Shown piece after piece: positions 36,711 through 48,293 of a DNA stretch of 64,000 bases. The stretch's first letter is position 1. Each line of letters opens with the position of its first letter. The translations under genes and the position numbers were made by a program. The stretch is taken from the NCBI RefSeq assembly GCF_026212465.1, contig NC_080049.1:16743932-16807931 (forward strand), given 5' to 3'. This DNA comes from Amaranthus tricolor (taxonomy: Eukaryota; Streptophyta; Magnoliopsida; Caryophyllales; Amaranthaceae). The notes beneath the pieces are model-generated. The model saw only the letters and a list, made by a program, of their open reading frames with translations, searched no databases and was not told the origin of the DNA.

Positions 36711-36901
36711 AGCTAGTCTTTTGAGAGATCGTCTCTTTGAAGGACGTATATCATGCCCAGTCCATTGAAGATCAATGTCTATTTATCGTATTTTTAATGT
36801 CTACTTACATTATCCTTAATGGTTACCTACCATATTTTTAATGCCTACTTTTAATATCTTAAATGTTTACTTAGATCATTCTTAATGCATATTTACAATA
36901 T
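36711..36901. repeat. Left part of an older MITE interrupted by the Mutator-like element
   Basis: GTCTTTTGAGAGATCGTCTC and TTTGAAGGAC at 36717-36746 are inverted relative to GGTCTCTCAAAGAAATCGTC and TCTCACAAG at 39126-39154. Decayed direct repeats of the form AATGTCTACTTTTAATATCTT fill 36770-36900. The Pack-MULE sits between the two halves. Confidence 0.5.
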
Positions 36902-37491
36902 TTAAATATACGGATATTTCATGATATACCACTGAGTTTCTTCGAAATTCACCATATACCACACAAAATGTTCTAATTCACCATATACCATTGAGTTTTC
37001 GTCCGTTAGTACAAAATACCATCAATGACAACTACCGTTAGTGTGCCGTTTGTGGTAAATTAATAATTCACCATATACCATTTACTTTTTTTTTATTTGC
37101 GTCAAATACCATCAGCAGCAGCATACTGTTGAAGAAGCAATGCTTCCTCCTTAGCCTAAATGGCAACTTTATCGGCTAATATAAAAGTTCACCAAAAAGC
37201 CTCTATATATCTCTGTATTTAGCAACTAAGATACACATCTGAAATTAATTTAGCAAACCCACATCGAAGAGAATTGTATTCATTTCTCTTAAATTGTAGA
37301 CTACTAGAACTAGATGCCTACAGCCAAAATATGCCTCCATTCAACTCAACTCAATGAAGCTTATTAGGCATTTATGGTCGTCATAGTTTCATTCTTGCAT
37401 TTCATACTCTCAAAAGCAAGAAAAGCAGACTATAAGTACTCTTTCAATTAGTTCGAACAGTAAGTACAGTAAAGTGAACAATTGCATCATA

Positions 37492-37720
37492 CTATAGTCC
37501 ATGACTCATCACAAATTGATTAGTCAGCTTCATTACAGGAGCATAATGCACCACAACAACTTCATCATTCAACTTCACGTAACTCAAATTTCTGATTTCC
37601 GACAGAAAGTTGCTGACCAGGCGACCTTCCAGCTGCTTTCTTGTGCTCTTCCCAAAATTGATAATGATCACTAAGAGTCTTGGTAGCAAGTTCCTAGTGT
37701 AGAGATTCCATTTCTACCCT
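37492..37720 (-). pseudogene. Captured coding-like fragment, unidentified
   Basis: Two frames are open on the minus strand. One reads ATKTLSDHYQFWEEHKKAAG then RSPGQQLSVGNQKFELREVE before a stop; its composition looks more like real protein than the overlapping 65-codon ORF (37689-37492). I do not recognise the source gene. It is inside the Pack-MULE, so capture from a host gene is likely. Confidence 0.4.
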
Positions 37721-37849
37721 TGGTGGCACAAGATACCATGAAACACGACTTGGCTAAGGCGTGCTAGGTCAGCTGGTCATAACATTTCTGAAATTCTGTT
37801 CTGTTCTGTTCTGGCATTCCTGACGACTAGCTGACCTTCTCAATTGATT

Positions 37850-38110
37850 TCAGTGGGTTGTCCATGAAGGTCCATGTACCAAGATTCCATTTTCATCTTC
37901 CATGGCCTCTGAGTCTCTCCTGGTTGGTCTAGGCAAGGTCTGCAAGGTAGGCTGCTTGACAGTTGTCGTCTGATCCTGCTGTGTGGTTGCTTTGAGTTCT
38001 AAGTTCTCTTCTTCTGTTGCTGGATTAGTGTTCATGCTTGAATTTGATTCTAAAACTTGCTCTTCATCCATATTTCTTATGTGAGTCATCATTGAACCAT
38101 CCCAATATGG
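37850..38110 (-). pseudogene. Second captured coding-like fragment, unidentified
   Basis: An 80-codon minus-strand ORF begins MMTHIRNMDEEQVLESNSSM; a middle segment rich in Glu, Thr and Gln leads to LPRPTRRDSEAMEDENGIL. The composition resembles a disordered region of a nuclear or regulatory protein. A TATATATAG word sits just upstream (38120-38128). No family was recognised. Confidence 0.38.
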
Positions 38111-38381
38111 TTCATTGCTCTATATATAGGAGGTCGTTCACCAACCTGAAAATCAAGAAACAGGTTCTTGAAGTTTGTTTCTGTGCATTGTTGGGAAATC
38201 ATTCAACGCATCATTGTTCAAGCCTTGGTTATCACACGTAGACAAATTAAGGTGTTCAAGAACACCCTTAATTTGGGTGCACTCTCAAATTTTCCCTAAA
38301 ATATTCATACCTTAATCATAAACTCATGCAGTTCAATTAATTATCCATAAAAGCCCTAAATTAAACAATTTTCACAATCAA

Positions 38382-38762
38382 TCAACCAACCTCACACTGA
38401 CGAGCATTACTGTGATTAAGCCATTGAAGAAGACAATCCTGATGAACAAACTTAATACTACCGCTACAAGCACACGGATATCTCAACGGATTATCTGCCT
38501 CACCAGGGTTTTGACAAATCCTACAAACATCCTCATCTTCATCATCATTATCGAACACATTCCTCGCAACTGATGATGATGACGCCGCCAGAACCGAAAA
38601 CTCAGAGCTATCCCCGGATGATTCTCTCTCTTCATCTTGATCTTCGATTTTAACTTCGCTTGAATCAATCATTTCGTTCGAAGACGCATCATTTGAGGTT
38701 GAATTTAAGGATTGGATCTGAGAATCGAACGATGACGTTGGTGTTGCCGACGAAATCTCCAT
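38382..38762 (-). pseudogene. Captured first exon of a DOA10/SUD1-like RING-CH ubiquitin ligase gene
   Basis: The 126-codon ORF starts at 38762 with an acidic, Ser-rich leader (to about residue 75), followed by a RING-CH (RINGv) domain: CRIC, then CAC, then HQDC, and ending ARQCE at a good splice donor (GAG then GTTGGT at about 38388). This is how exon 1 of plant SUD1/DOA10 E3 ligase genes ends, just before the last zinc-ligand Cys. Such ligases act in the ER membrane in protein degradation; here the membrane part is absent, and no second exon lies downstream to 36911. The 5' flank to about 38935 also appears to be captured. It is a gene fragment, though possibly transcribed. Confidence 0.82.
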
Positions 38763-39100
38763 TACGATTTTTGATGGATTTTTGATGGATTTTAAGGGTT
38801 CTAGATCAATGTAGACGAATACAAAGTTTCTTGAATGGAGAAGAAGAAAGATGGAGGATCAATTTTTTGAAGAAATACGTTGTGTTTGGGGAAGTCAAGC
38901 CTAACAATGGCACCTGTTGAATGCGTAAGGGAATACTGGTAATTTACCACAAATGGCACACCGACGGCAGTTGTCATTAAAGGTATCCTTTGCTAACGGA
39001 CGTAAACTCAATGGTATTTGGTGAATTAAAACATTTCGTGTGGTATATGGTGAATTTCGAAGAAACTCAGTGGTATATCATGAAATATCCATTAAATATA

Positions 39101-39160
39101 TTAATGTGTTGGTCCAATTAAAAATGGTCTCTCAAAGAAATCGTCTCTCACAAGAATTTG
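39101..39160. repeat. Right part of the older MITE interrupted by the Mutator-like element
   Basis: GGTCTCTCAAAGAAATCGTC and TCTCACAAG are the inverted counterpart of 36717-36746. Confidence 0.45.
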
Positions 39161-39260
39161 TGTTTCATAATAATGGACTGAATTATGATTTTACAAACAT
39201 GGCATTTGCATAAACTTTTGAATATTTTATAAATGATTTGGAAGGTAAAATGCAAATTGT

Positions 39261-39515
39261 ACTTCCTTTGTTCTAAATTACTTGCAATATACACAATATT
39301 GCACCATTTATTCATCACCATTAATTTGTAATTAGTTTTTAATTTATAAGTTAAAATATAGTTAACTAGGATCTTGTTTGATTTCTCTCAATGCAAAGAT
39401 TATTAATATCAATTTTTATCATTTTTTATCATATATAACTAGAGATAGTATTGATTGAATTATCATTAGACTGTGAAAAAAGTCAAACGTTACAAGTATT
39501 TTAGAATAGAAAAGC
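39261..39515. repeat. Decayed Stowaway MITE (same family as 42514-42770)
   Basis: It starts CTTCCTTTGTTCTAAATTAC and ends with AAGTATTTTAGAATAGAAAAG. The interior (TTAGTTTTTAATTTATAAG, GGATCTTGTTTGATTTCTCTC, GTGAAAAAAGTCAAACG) matches the intact MITE in the satellite array. Confidence 0.7.
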
Positions 39516-40582
39516 ATTAGATTACCCATTTTTTATTTTAATATTATGAGCATAAAAAGTGATATATATAAATTTTATAAAAGTATATCTAAGTTAATTA
39601 TTGTATTTTTAATATTATGGGTGGTAAAAGTGATATATATTTATATATAAAGTCTTATCGTACATTGATTTATGATATGTTGATATAAGGCTTAATGATT
39701 GTATAGATACATTTTATATCAATTGTCATATGTGTTGTATATATCTAATTTAATGATTGTAGATATACATTAGTTAACTACACCTGTGAATGCTTGTAGT
39801 CAATGGACGGTTCCAAATCCGGATATAGGAGGAGGGTATGCCGTAAGTAATAGGTTACTGACAATTAACTTAGTGAAACTTAGTCACATCTCATCATCAT
39901 GAACCAAAAATAATTCTCGTGCGGATGTTCCCAATTGAACGATGCATTGCACTTCTTAGACTTTGGTGTAGTAAACATTATGCATGCAAAGGTTGCTAGG
40001 TCGTCTAAAAGTTACGTGCCACGTTGCCGAAGTGTGGTGCCAAATGAGCAAGAGTATGTTACTTTATACTCAGATGTTGCCCAACAACAACAAATTTAAA
40101 TCCGTCCTGATTATATGTGGGTGTCACTTCTTAAGTCATGAAATTTGGATTATCTGATTTACAATGAAACTGTTGGATTTTCTGTAAAAACTTATGCATT
40201 TTAAATTGTTTCGAATTTTATATGTAATCTAAATTCTCTAATATTTTAAATGACTTATACTTTGATATTTGAACTTATAGAAAGTAGTTGTTTCGATGAT
40301 AATATAGTTAGTTGGATAATTAATTATATATTTAATTAAGTACTAAGCTTCTGTATTAAGTAATCTTGTTTAAATAGCTGGTTAATATTAAGTTGTTACA
40401 CTTAGTATAAGAGCATAGTTTAATTTTATACTTTGTTTTGTTGCCCATGAGGGAATCTATCCTTTCATTTATGGCTTCTTTCCATAAAACTCAATCTTAT
40501 GACTCCGAAGCCTCTTTCAGAGTCAATGGATCACATTACATTTTATGCACATATGAAACCTTAGTAGTTGGAATCTTTAATA
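39516..40582. other. Intergenic AT-rich DNA
   Basis: No gene seen. A short, diverged direct repeat (AATATTATGNGCNTAAAAAG then TGATATATAT) is at about 39541-39650. Confidence 0.55.
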
Positions 40583-43500
40583 AAGAAAATCCTAATCAAT
40601 AACCGTGATTTATAAATGACCACTAAAAAAAGACATAATAATAAAATATATGAATTAAGAAAAAGATATAAAAAAACACTAAAAAGTCTCCTTATAAAAT
40701 TAGGCCACATAATAGTGATTTACCACTTTTTCAAATAATCGTAATTTATCTGGAAAAATTCTAATCAATAACCGTGATTTATAAATGACCACTAAAAAAA
40801 GACATAATAATAAAATATATAAATTAAGAAAAAGATATAAAAAAAACACTAAAAAGTCTCCTTATAAAATTAGGCCACATAATAATGATTTACCACTTTT
40901 TCAAATAATCGTAATTTACCTGGAAAAATCCTAATCAATAACCGTGATTTATAAATAACCACTAAAAAAAGACATAATAATAAAATATATAAATTAAGAA
41001 AAAGATATAAAAAAAACTAAAAAGTCTCCTTATAAAATTAGGCCACATAATAATGATTTACCACTTTTTCAAATAATCGTAATTTATCTGGAAAAATTCT
41101 AATCAATAACCGTGATTTATAAATGTCCACTAAAAAAAGACATAATAATAAAATATATAAATTAAGAAAAAGATATAAAAAAAACACTAAAAAGTCTCCT
41201 TATAAAATTAGGCCACATAATAATGATTTACCACTTTTTCAAATAATCGTAATTTACCTGGAAAAATCCTAATCAATAACCGTGATTTATAAATGACCAC
41301 TAAAAAAAGACATAATAATAAAATATATAAATTAAGAAAAAGATATAAAAAAACACTAAAAAGTCTCCTTATAAAATTAGGCCACATAATAATGATTTAC
41401 CACTTTTTCAAATAATCGTAATTTATCTGGAAAAATTCTAATCAATAACCGTGATTTATAAATGACCACTAAAAAAAGACATAATAATAAAATATATAAA
41501 TTAAGAAAAAGATATAAAAAAAACACTAAAAAGTCTCCTTATAAAATTAGGCCACATAATAATGATTTACCACTTTTTCAAATAATCGTAATTTACCTGG
41601 AAAAATCCTAATCAATAACCGTGATTTATAAATGACCACTAAAAAAAGACATAATAATAAAATATATAAATTAAGAAAAAGATATAAAAAAAACACTAAA
41701 AAGTCTCCTTATAAAATTAGGCCACATAATAATGATTTACCACTTTTTCAAATAATCGTAATTTACCTGGAAAAATCCTAATCAATAACCGTGATTTATA
41801 AATGACCACTAAAAAAAGACATAATAATAAAATATATAAATTAAGAAAAAGATATAAAAAAACACTAAAAAGACTCCTTATAAAATTAGGCCACATAATA
41901 ATGATTTACCACTTTTTCAAATAATCGTAATTTATCTGGAAAAATCTAATCAATAACCGTGATTTATAAATGACCACTAAAAAAAGACATAATAATAAAA
42001 TATATAAATTAAGAAAAAGATATAAAAAAAACACTAAAAAGTCTCCTTATAAAATTAGGCCACATAATAATGATTTACCACTTTTTCAAATAATCGTAAT
42101 TTATCTGGAAAAATTCTAATCAATAACCGTGATTTATAAATGACCACTAAAAAAAGACATAATAATAAAATATATAAATTAAGAAAAAGATATAAAAAAA
42201 ACACTAAAAAGTCTCCTTATAAAATTAGGCCACATAATAATGATTTACCACTTTTTCAAATAATCGTAATTTACCTGGAAAAATCCTAATCAATAACCGT
42301 GATTTATAAATGACCACTAAAAAAAGACATAATAATAAAGTATATAAATTAAGAAAAAGATATAAAAAAACACTAAAAAGTCTCCTTATAAAATTAGGCC
42401 ACATAATAATGATTTACCACTTTTTCAAATAATCGTAATTTATCTGGAAAAATTCTAATCAATAACCGTGATTTATAAATGACCACTAAAAAAAGACATA
42501 ATAATAAAATATACTACCTCCTATTCAGCTGAATTGTCCCATTTTTTTTTTGACACTATTCACTTATCACTCTTAATTTGTATTTTACTCTTAATCTATA
42601 AGTTAAAACATAGTCATATGGGATCTTGTTTGATTTGTCTCAATACAAGGATTATTAATATCAACTTTTTATAATTTTTAATTAAGCATAATTTGAGATA
42701 TTAAGAGTTAAAATGTTGCCTCGGCAAGTGTGAAAAGTCAAATGGGACAGTTCAACTGAATAGGAGGGAGTATAAATTAAGAAAAAGATATAAAAAAAAC
42801 ACTAAAAAGTCTCCTTATAAAATTAGGCCACATAATAATGATTTACCACTTTTTCAAATAATCGTAATTTACCTGGAAAAATCCTAATCAATAACCGTGA
42901 TTTATAAATGACCACTAAAAAAAGACATAATAATAAAATATATAAATTAAGAAAAAGATATAAAAAAAACACTAAAAAGTCTCCTTATAAAATTAGGCCA
43001 CATAATAATGATTTACCACTTTTTCAAATAATCGTAATTTACCTGGAAAAATCCTAATCAATAACCGTGATTTATAAATGACCACTAAAAAAAGACATAA
43101 TAATAAAATATATAAATTAAGAAAAAGATATAAAAAAACACTAAAAAGTCTCCTTATAAAATTAGGCCACATAATAATGATTTACCACTTTTTCAAATAA
43201 TCGTAATTTATCTGGAAAAATCTAATCAATAACCGTGATTTATAAATGACCACTAAAAAAAGACATAATAATAAAATATATAAATTAAGAAAAAGATATA
43301 AAAAAAAACTAAAAAGTCTCCTTATAAAATTAGGCCACATAATAATGATTTACCACTTTTTCAAATAATCGTAATTTATTTGGAAAAATTCTAATCAATA
43401 ACCGTGATTTATAAATGACCACTAAAAAAAGACATAATAATAAAATATATAAATTAAGAAAAAGATATAAAAAAAACACTAAAAAGTCTCCTTATAAAAT

Positions 43501-44059
43501 TAGGCCACATAATAATGATTTACCACTTTTTCAAATAATCGTAATTTACCTGGAAAAATCCTAATCAATAACCGTGATTTATAAATGACCACTAAAAAAA
43601 GACATAATAATAAAATATATAAATTAAGAAAAAGATATAAAAAAACACTAAAAATTCTCCTTATAAAATTAGGCCACATAATAATGATTTACCACTTTTT
43701 CAAATAATCGTAATTTATCTGGAAAAATTCTAATCAATAACCGTGATTTATAAATGACCACTAAAAAAAGACATAATAATAAAATATATAAATTAAGAAA
43801 AAGATATAAAAAAAACACTAAAAAGTCTCCTTATAAAATTCGGCCACATAATAATGATTTACCACTTTTTCAAATAATCGTAATTTACCTGGAAAAATCC
43901 TAATCAATAACCGTGATTTATAAATAACCACTAAAAAAAGACATAATAATAAAATATATAAATTAAGAAAAAAATATTTAAAAACACTAAAAAATCTCCT
44001 TATAAAATTAGGCCACGTAATAATGATTTTACCACTTTTTCAAATAATCGTAATTTACC
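40583..44059. repeat. Satellite array: about 19 units of 168-170 bp with six-unit higher-order period
   Basis: The word AACCGTGATTTATAAAT recurs at 40601, 40770, 40940, 41108, 41278, 41447, 41617, 41787, 41955, 42125, 42295, 42464, 42893, 43063, 43231, 43400, 43570, 43739 and 43909. Units also share AGTCTCCTTATAAAATTAGG and TTTACCACTTTTTCAAATAA. Variants at the junction (TATCTGGAAAAATT, TACCTGGAAAAATCC, TATCTGGAAAAATC without a base) follow an order that repeats every six units (41447 to 42464, 1017 bp; 42464 to 43739, 1275 bp including a 259-bp MITE insertion). The last unit is partial and more diverged. Confidence 0.95.
42514..42770. repeat. Stowaway MITE inserted in satellite array (257 bp)
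   Basis: Terminal inverted repeats CTACCTCCTATTCAGCTGAA and the complement TTCAACTGAATAGGAGGGAG, flanked by TA (42512-42513 and 42771-42772). Removing it restores a normal satellite unit exactly. Confidence 0.93.
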
Positions 44060-45375
44060 TCGACTTTCGTCTCTATCACCTATAGAAATATTTCAAAGTC
44101 TAGTCTAAAAGATTTTATCTATCGTTGTCTCTTACTTTTTATAAAATGGAGAGCAAGATTCACATCCTACACTTGAATGTCCACGGATTCATGAACTCTT
44201 GACATGTGTCATTCAACCTTTCTTGATTGAAGACTAGGTCCCTAATCCCTATGCCAACTTATTGATGAAATTCAATTTTCATGAAAGACTATACTTACTG
44301 GTTTCAATTTACTTTTGTTTTTTATTCAGTTTAAAATATTAATTTAATTATTAATATCTTTAATTATGTATAATAAAAATTTATAAAAGTTTAATATTGA
44401 TTTTCTTTGCAATGAGACGAATGAAATAGAATTTCACTTGACAATGTTTTAACCTATAGATTAAAAACTAATCGCAATTTAAGAGTGATGAATAAATAGT
44501 ACTATTTTTCTAATGTTGCAACTAATTGAAAACGAAGAAATTATGTTTTTATTTTAAAAGAGTAGGAACTGGAATATGGTTACTCTACTCAATTAAATAG
44601 ATTCTACAAGTTATGCTTTAAGTATAGTCTACACATACGCTTTCCAAGACTCTTTCACTGAGCTTGTTGATATTGCACTCTTATAAATTCTTTATAATCC
44701 CATACCTTTAGGTATTTTAAGCTATGCTTCCTTTGAACCAGAGTTCATATGTTATGGCTTCATTTTCTTTTTGAGTAACTCAGTTAAGGATGTGACATGT
44801 TGTTAGTATTGTCTCACCCAAAACCCTTTATTCAAACCTTATCAATCCTCTTGTGTTTTCACACCCTTGTACGCATTAAGGTGATGCCCAACAACATCTT
44901 TTGCAAAAAAAAAAAAGCATCACTTATCAAATATCAATGCTCTTGTCCTAACACATCCCAACAAAAGTGATAATTGAGAGAAAACATACGCATTTTTTAG
45001 AGGCTGCTAGAGCTCTCTTGTATATGTCTAATGCCCTTATTCATCGTGTTTACCTACATTTTTAAATAGACTACATGTATCATAAACTCATTAGTTTTTC
45101 TTTTCAAGAGATCAACATAAAACCACTAACATTCTCGACAATCTTATATATTTTAAGAAATTATCAATGTTATTTGCCAATTTCTTTATTATATTAAAAA
45201 ATTATAATAGTGCGTGAAATAAAATTTAAAATGTTTCATAAAATTTAGATCACAAATAATCTACATAAACTGTATTAGAAAGAAAAAACTTTAGTTGATT
45301 AATTTGACAAATTTGAACAAGATAATACTATTTGATTCATCCACTATCAAAAAATTTGTATCATCTCCCATCCTA
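44060..45375. other. Intergenic DNA with one MITE remnant
   Basis: Mostly AT-rich with no gene seen. At about 44360-44520 the minus strand reads like the interior of the 42514 MITE family (TTTATTCATCACTCTTAAAT, AGTTTTTAATCTATAGG). No clear ends. Confidence 0.5.
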
Positions 45376-45600
45376 TTAGGGATGTCAATTCGGTCTGATC
45401 AACATCCTCTGATCCGAGTTTTTTTATACGATTAGAGTCCAAGAAAATTAATATTCGACTCTGAATTCGATAATTATATAGTCTGAGTCCAATTCAGAGA
45501 TGGATCGGTGTTAGACCTCATAAAGTTCGATACTCCAACTCAATTCCGACTAGACTCGACTCGACACTAGACTCCGAATTGAATATAAGTATAATACTCA
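45376..45600. other. Possible small element, unidentified
   Basis: TTAGGGATGTCAATTCGGTC begins a stretch with repeated GACTCGAC/GAGTCC words (45420-45570) and higher GC than its surroundings. No inverted ends were found. Confidence 0.25.
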
Positions 45601-45779
45601 AAGTTTTAAACGCAACATTTGAATTTCATAATTGAATATTAAAAGATAAATTCGGTGAATTATAGCTAAAGTTATTTAAAGCGTAAATTGAACTCAAATC
45701 AAAAACAACTCTTAGAATTGGATCGTATAATCGAATGATTCAAGAATTTTGCAAAAATAAGAAGTTGTAATTGCTTATG

Positions 45780-47214
45780 TGTAATAGTCCAGGTTAAAGT
45801 GAACCAGATATTCACATGTAAATATGAATTTCCGATTACACGTCGGACATTTAAGTTAAACCGTTTCTACGATCAACGACATTTTAGTGATAAACAAATA
45901 AGTAATCAAAAGAAAACGATAGAAATAAATCAGCGGAAGTCTTCAATGTTTACAACTTAAGAGCCTAAAGGCCTCATCAAAACCAGATAAAGTCCAAAAT
46001 AGAACGTACTTGCTAAAAATAATTAATAAAGTTCAAACGATAAACAAATGACATAAACTCATGTGTGATAGTCAACTCATTAACAGGTTCTAACGTTTGA
46101 ATCCTCACACACCAGTCCCGTATGCAAATCAACCTGCTAGTTGTCGAATGACAACATCATAGCAAGCACTAAAGAACACAAACCAATACACGTTAGAGAC
46201 TTCATACAATGTATTATACAGATTACGTACAAGTAATGAGTTCATCCTAGCATGTAAGGCTCTAATAGTTAAGATATCATATTTGACTATCCGATTCCCA
46301 ACTCATGTCGTTGCCCATCCACTTGGGGTCGCCAGAGTAATATAAAAGTTTGGAGAAATACACATGGGAGAGCTAATCACATAGCAACCTCCGACCTAAG
46401 ACGTTGCCCAACCTATTCGGGTTGTCCAAGGTATGTGCATACCCCCATGGTGACCGTAATAATCCAAAACTGTCATGGGAATGATAACTATAATAATTCC
46501 AATCCAATAATTTAATCCCATGTGCTAACCAACACAACCATCATCAAGTTTCCAATTTAAGACTCCTTTCAAATTATTTTTAGTGTCTAAGCCTTAAGTG
46601 ATATACAACATCACATTAATGAATGAAATCAACATTTTTCGCACAACCAATTATAAAAGCATGGTCTAAGCGTGTAACTTGGTAGTACGGTAAGTTAATC
46701 AAAACACGTCGTGAAAGAGATCTCAACCTCTTATGAATTGAGGTCCTAAACACAGCACACATACAAAAATCACGTATTAGTACGTATTTACACAACCAAT
46801 CTACTTTATGTAATCAAGGCGTCACTAAAGTTCATAATTTTAAATGATTAAACATTAAACACAATAACTTCTCAATTTCGAAACACAACCAATAGCTTTA
46901 CTGGTCATTTTGAAAAGTTTCAAAAACTCAAACCGAACATCCGACTTCACCACTATGTCCGAAAGACATCAATTACGTTGGGTATCAATTTCATAATTTT
47001 TAACGCCAATTTACTATTTTTAATTAATTTTAGCGTTTAAGTGACTTTTAATGTAATCGATGAACGAAACGATAATAAAATGCACCCGAACGTCGAGGAT
47101 CAAGGCGCGACTGCCTAGGCACACTTGCTGCCCAGAATTTTATTTATTTATTTATTTATTTCATTTAAATATCTACATTCCTTTAATTTCTTTATTCTAA
47201 ATTCAATGAATTCT
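45780..47214 (-). mobile_element. Probable gypsy LTR fragment (non-coding, left part)
   Basis: It starts TGTAATAGTCCAGG at 45780. The interior has no ORF and reads on the minus strand like a long plant gypsy LTR (GGTTGGGCAACGTCTTAGG, GGATGGGCAACGACATGAG, TTACCGTACTACCAAGTTAC). The solo LTR at 47215-53983 is inserted in its right part, which may continue at 53984-54131. Ends are unproven. Confidence 0.4.
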
Positions 47215-47699
47215 TGATGTGCAAATTTTAATTTACCGCAAGCGCATGGTGTACGTGTAGCAATACGGGTTGAACTCAGAGAAGCGAGTTAACAATTTCG
47301 TTCGGTTTATGATTATGAGACACGGATAAACAAAATAGTTGGTCTAGGAATCTAACACTACTACAAGCAATAATTAAGATGATGTAAGTAAAACTAATAA
47401 TTAAATCTAAGATAATGATTAATATGAAGATGATAATGATGAGGCAAATCTAGGGTATCAGGAATCACCAAATTCTAACATGAGAGTCAATTACTCTCAT
47501 AATTGTAAAAAATTGAGTCTTTGATATAATTAAACGTGATCTAATTAATCTCGAGCTTTCGCTCTATTGATCAATATCAGTTTAAGACCTTATAGTATTA
47601 ATCCTCAAACTTCCGTTTTATTGACTAAACTACTAGGAATTTAACTTAAATACATCTCAATCCTAAATTAACCCTAATCTCACTACTACATTAATGAGC

Positions 47700-48012
47700 T
47701 ATTACTACCCCAAAAACCCGTAGCAATAGGCTCAAAAACCGTTCCAATAGGTCTATAGCGACGGTTCAATACCCGTCGCATTTGTGGCCGTAGGTATAGG
47801 TCTACTGCAACAGTTCAGATATCTATTGCGACGGTCTCACTATAACTACAGCAATAGGTTCTTATCACCGTCGCTATAGACCTATTGCGACGGTTACTTT
47901 GAAACCGTTGCAATAAGTCTATTGCGAAGGTCATTGCAACCTATTGCAACCCCATGTTTTAACCGTTCCAATAAGTCTATTGCGAAGGTCATGGCTCTCT
48001 ATTGTAACGCCT
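47700..48012. repeat. CACTA 3 left subterminal repeats
   Basis: About ten copies of CTATTGCGACGGTT or its complement AACCGTNGCAATAG in both orientations. Confidence 0.88.
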
Positions 48013-48293
48013 TGTTAAAGATATAAATTACATATGTATAATTAACTTTGATATAATTCATCAACTCTAATACAAAATAAAGCACCAACTCTAATTAGTT
48101 CAATTAGTGGCTTTGATACATGCAACATTACAAAAGTACTTCAACATCAACAATCATCATCCAATAATGAACAACACGTACACTTCTAGCCGTGGCTTTA
48201 CCTATGTTTCTTCTTCTTCTTCCTCTTCTTTATTAGCTCCATCAAGTGCCTACATGAACAATACGATTCACTAAATTTAATGGTAAGATAAAA

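Larger units (their letters stand above)
36911..39091 (-). mobile_element. Pack-MULE: Mutator-like element with captured gene fragments (2181 bp)
   Basis: Long terminal inverted repeats of about 150 bp: the left copy (36911-37065) starts CGGATATTTCATGATATACC and the right copy (about 38938-39091) is its reverse complement, starting TGGATATTTCATGATATACC. Both continue through ACCATATACCACAC, ACCATTGAGTTT and GTCCGTTAG. A perfect 9-bp TSD, TTAAATATA, flanks it (36902-36910 and 39092-39100), the Mutator-type length. There is no transposase inside. The interior carries a RING-CH exon (38382-38762) with its 5' flank and two other gene-like stretches, all on the minus strand. Confidence 0.92.

Noticed and set aside
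38382..38762. An intact RING-type ubiquitin ligase gene on the minus strand
   Set aside because: The domain lacks its last zinc ligands, no second exon follows before the end of the Mutator element, and the 9-bp TSD shows that the segment was carried in.
40583..44059. CRISPR-like array
   Set aside because: Whole 170-bp units repeat without unique spacers, in a plant genome: a tandem satellite.
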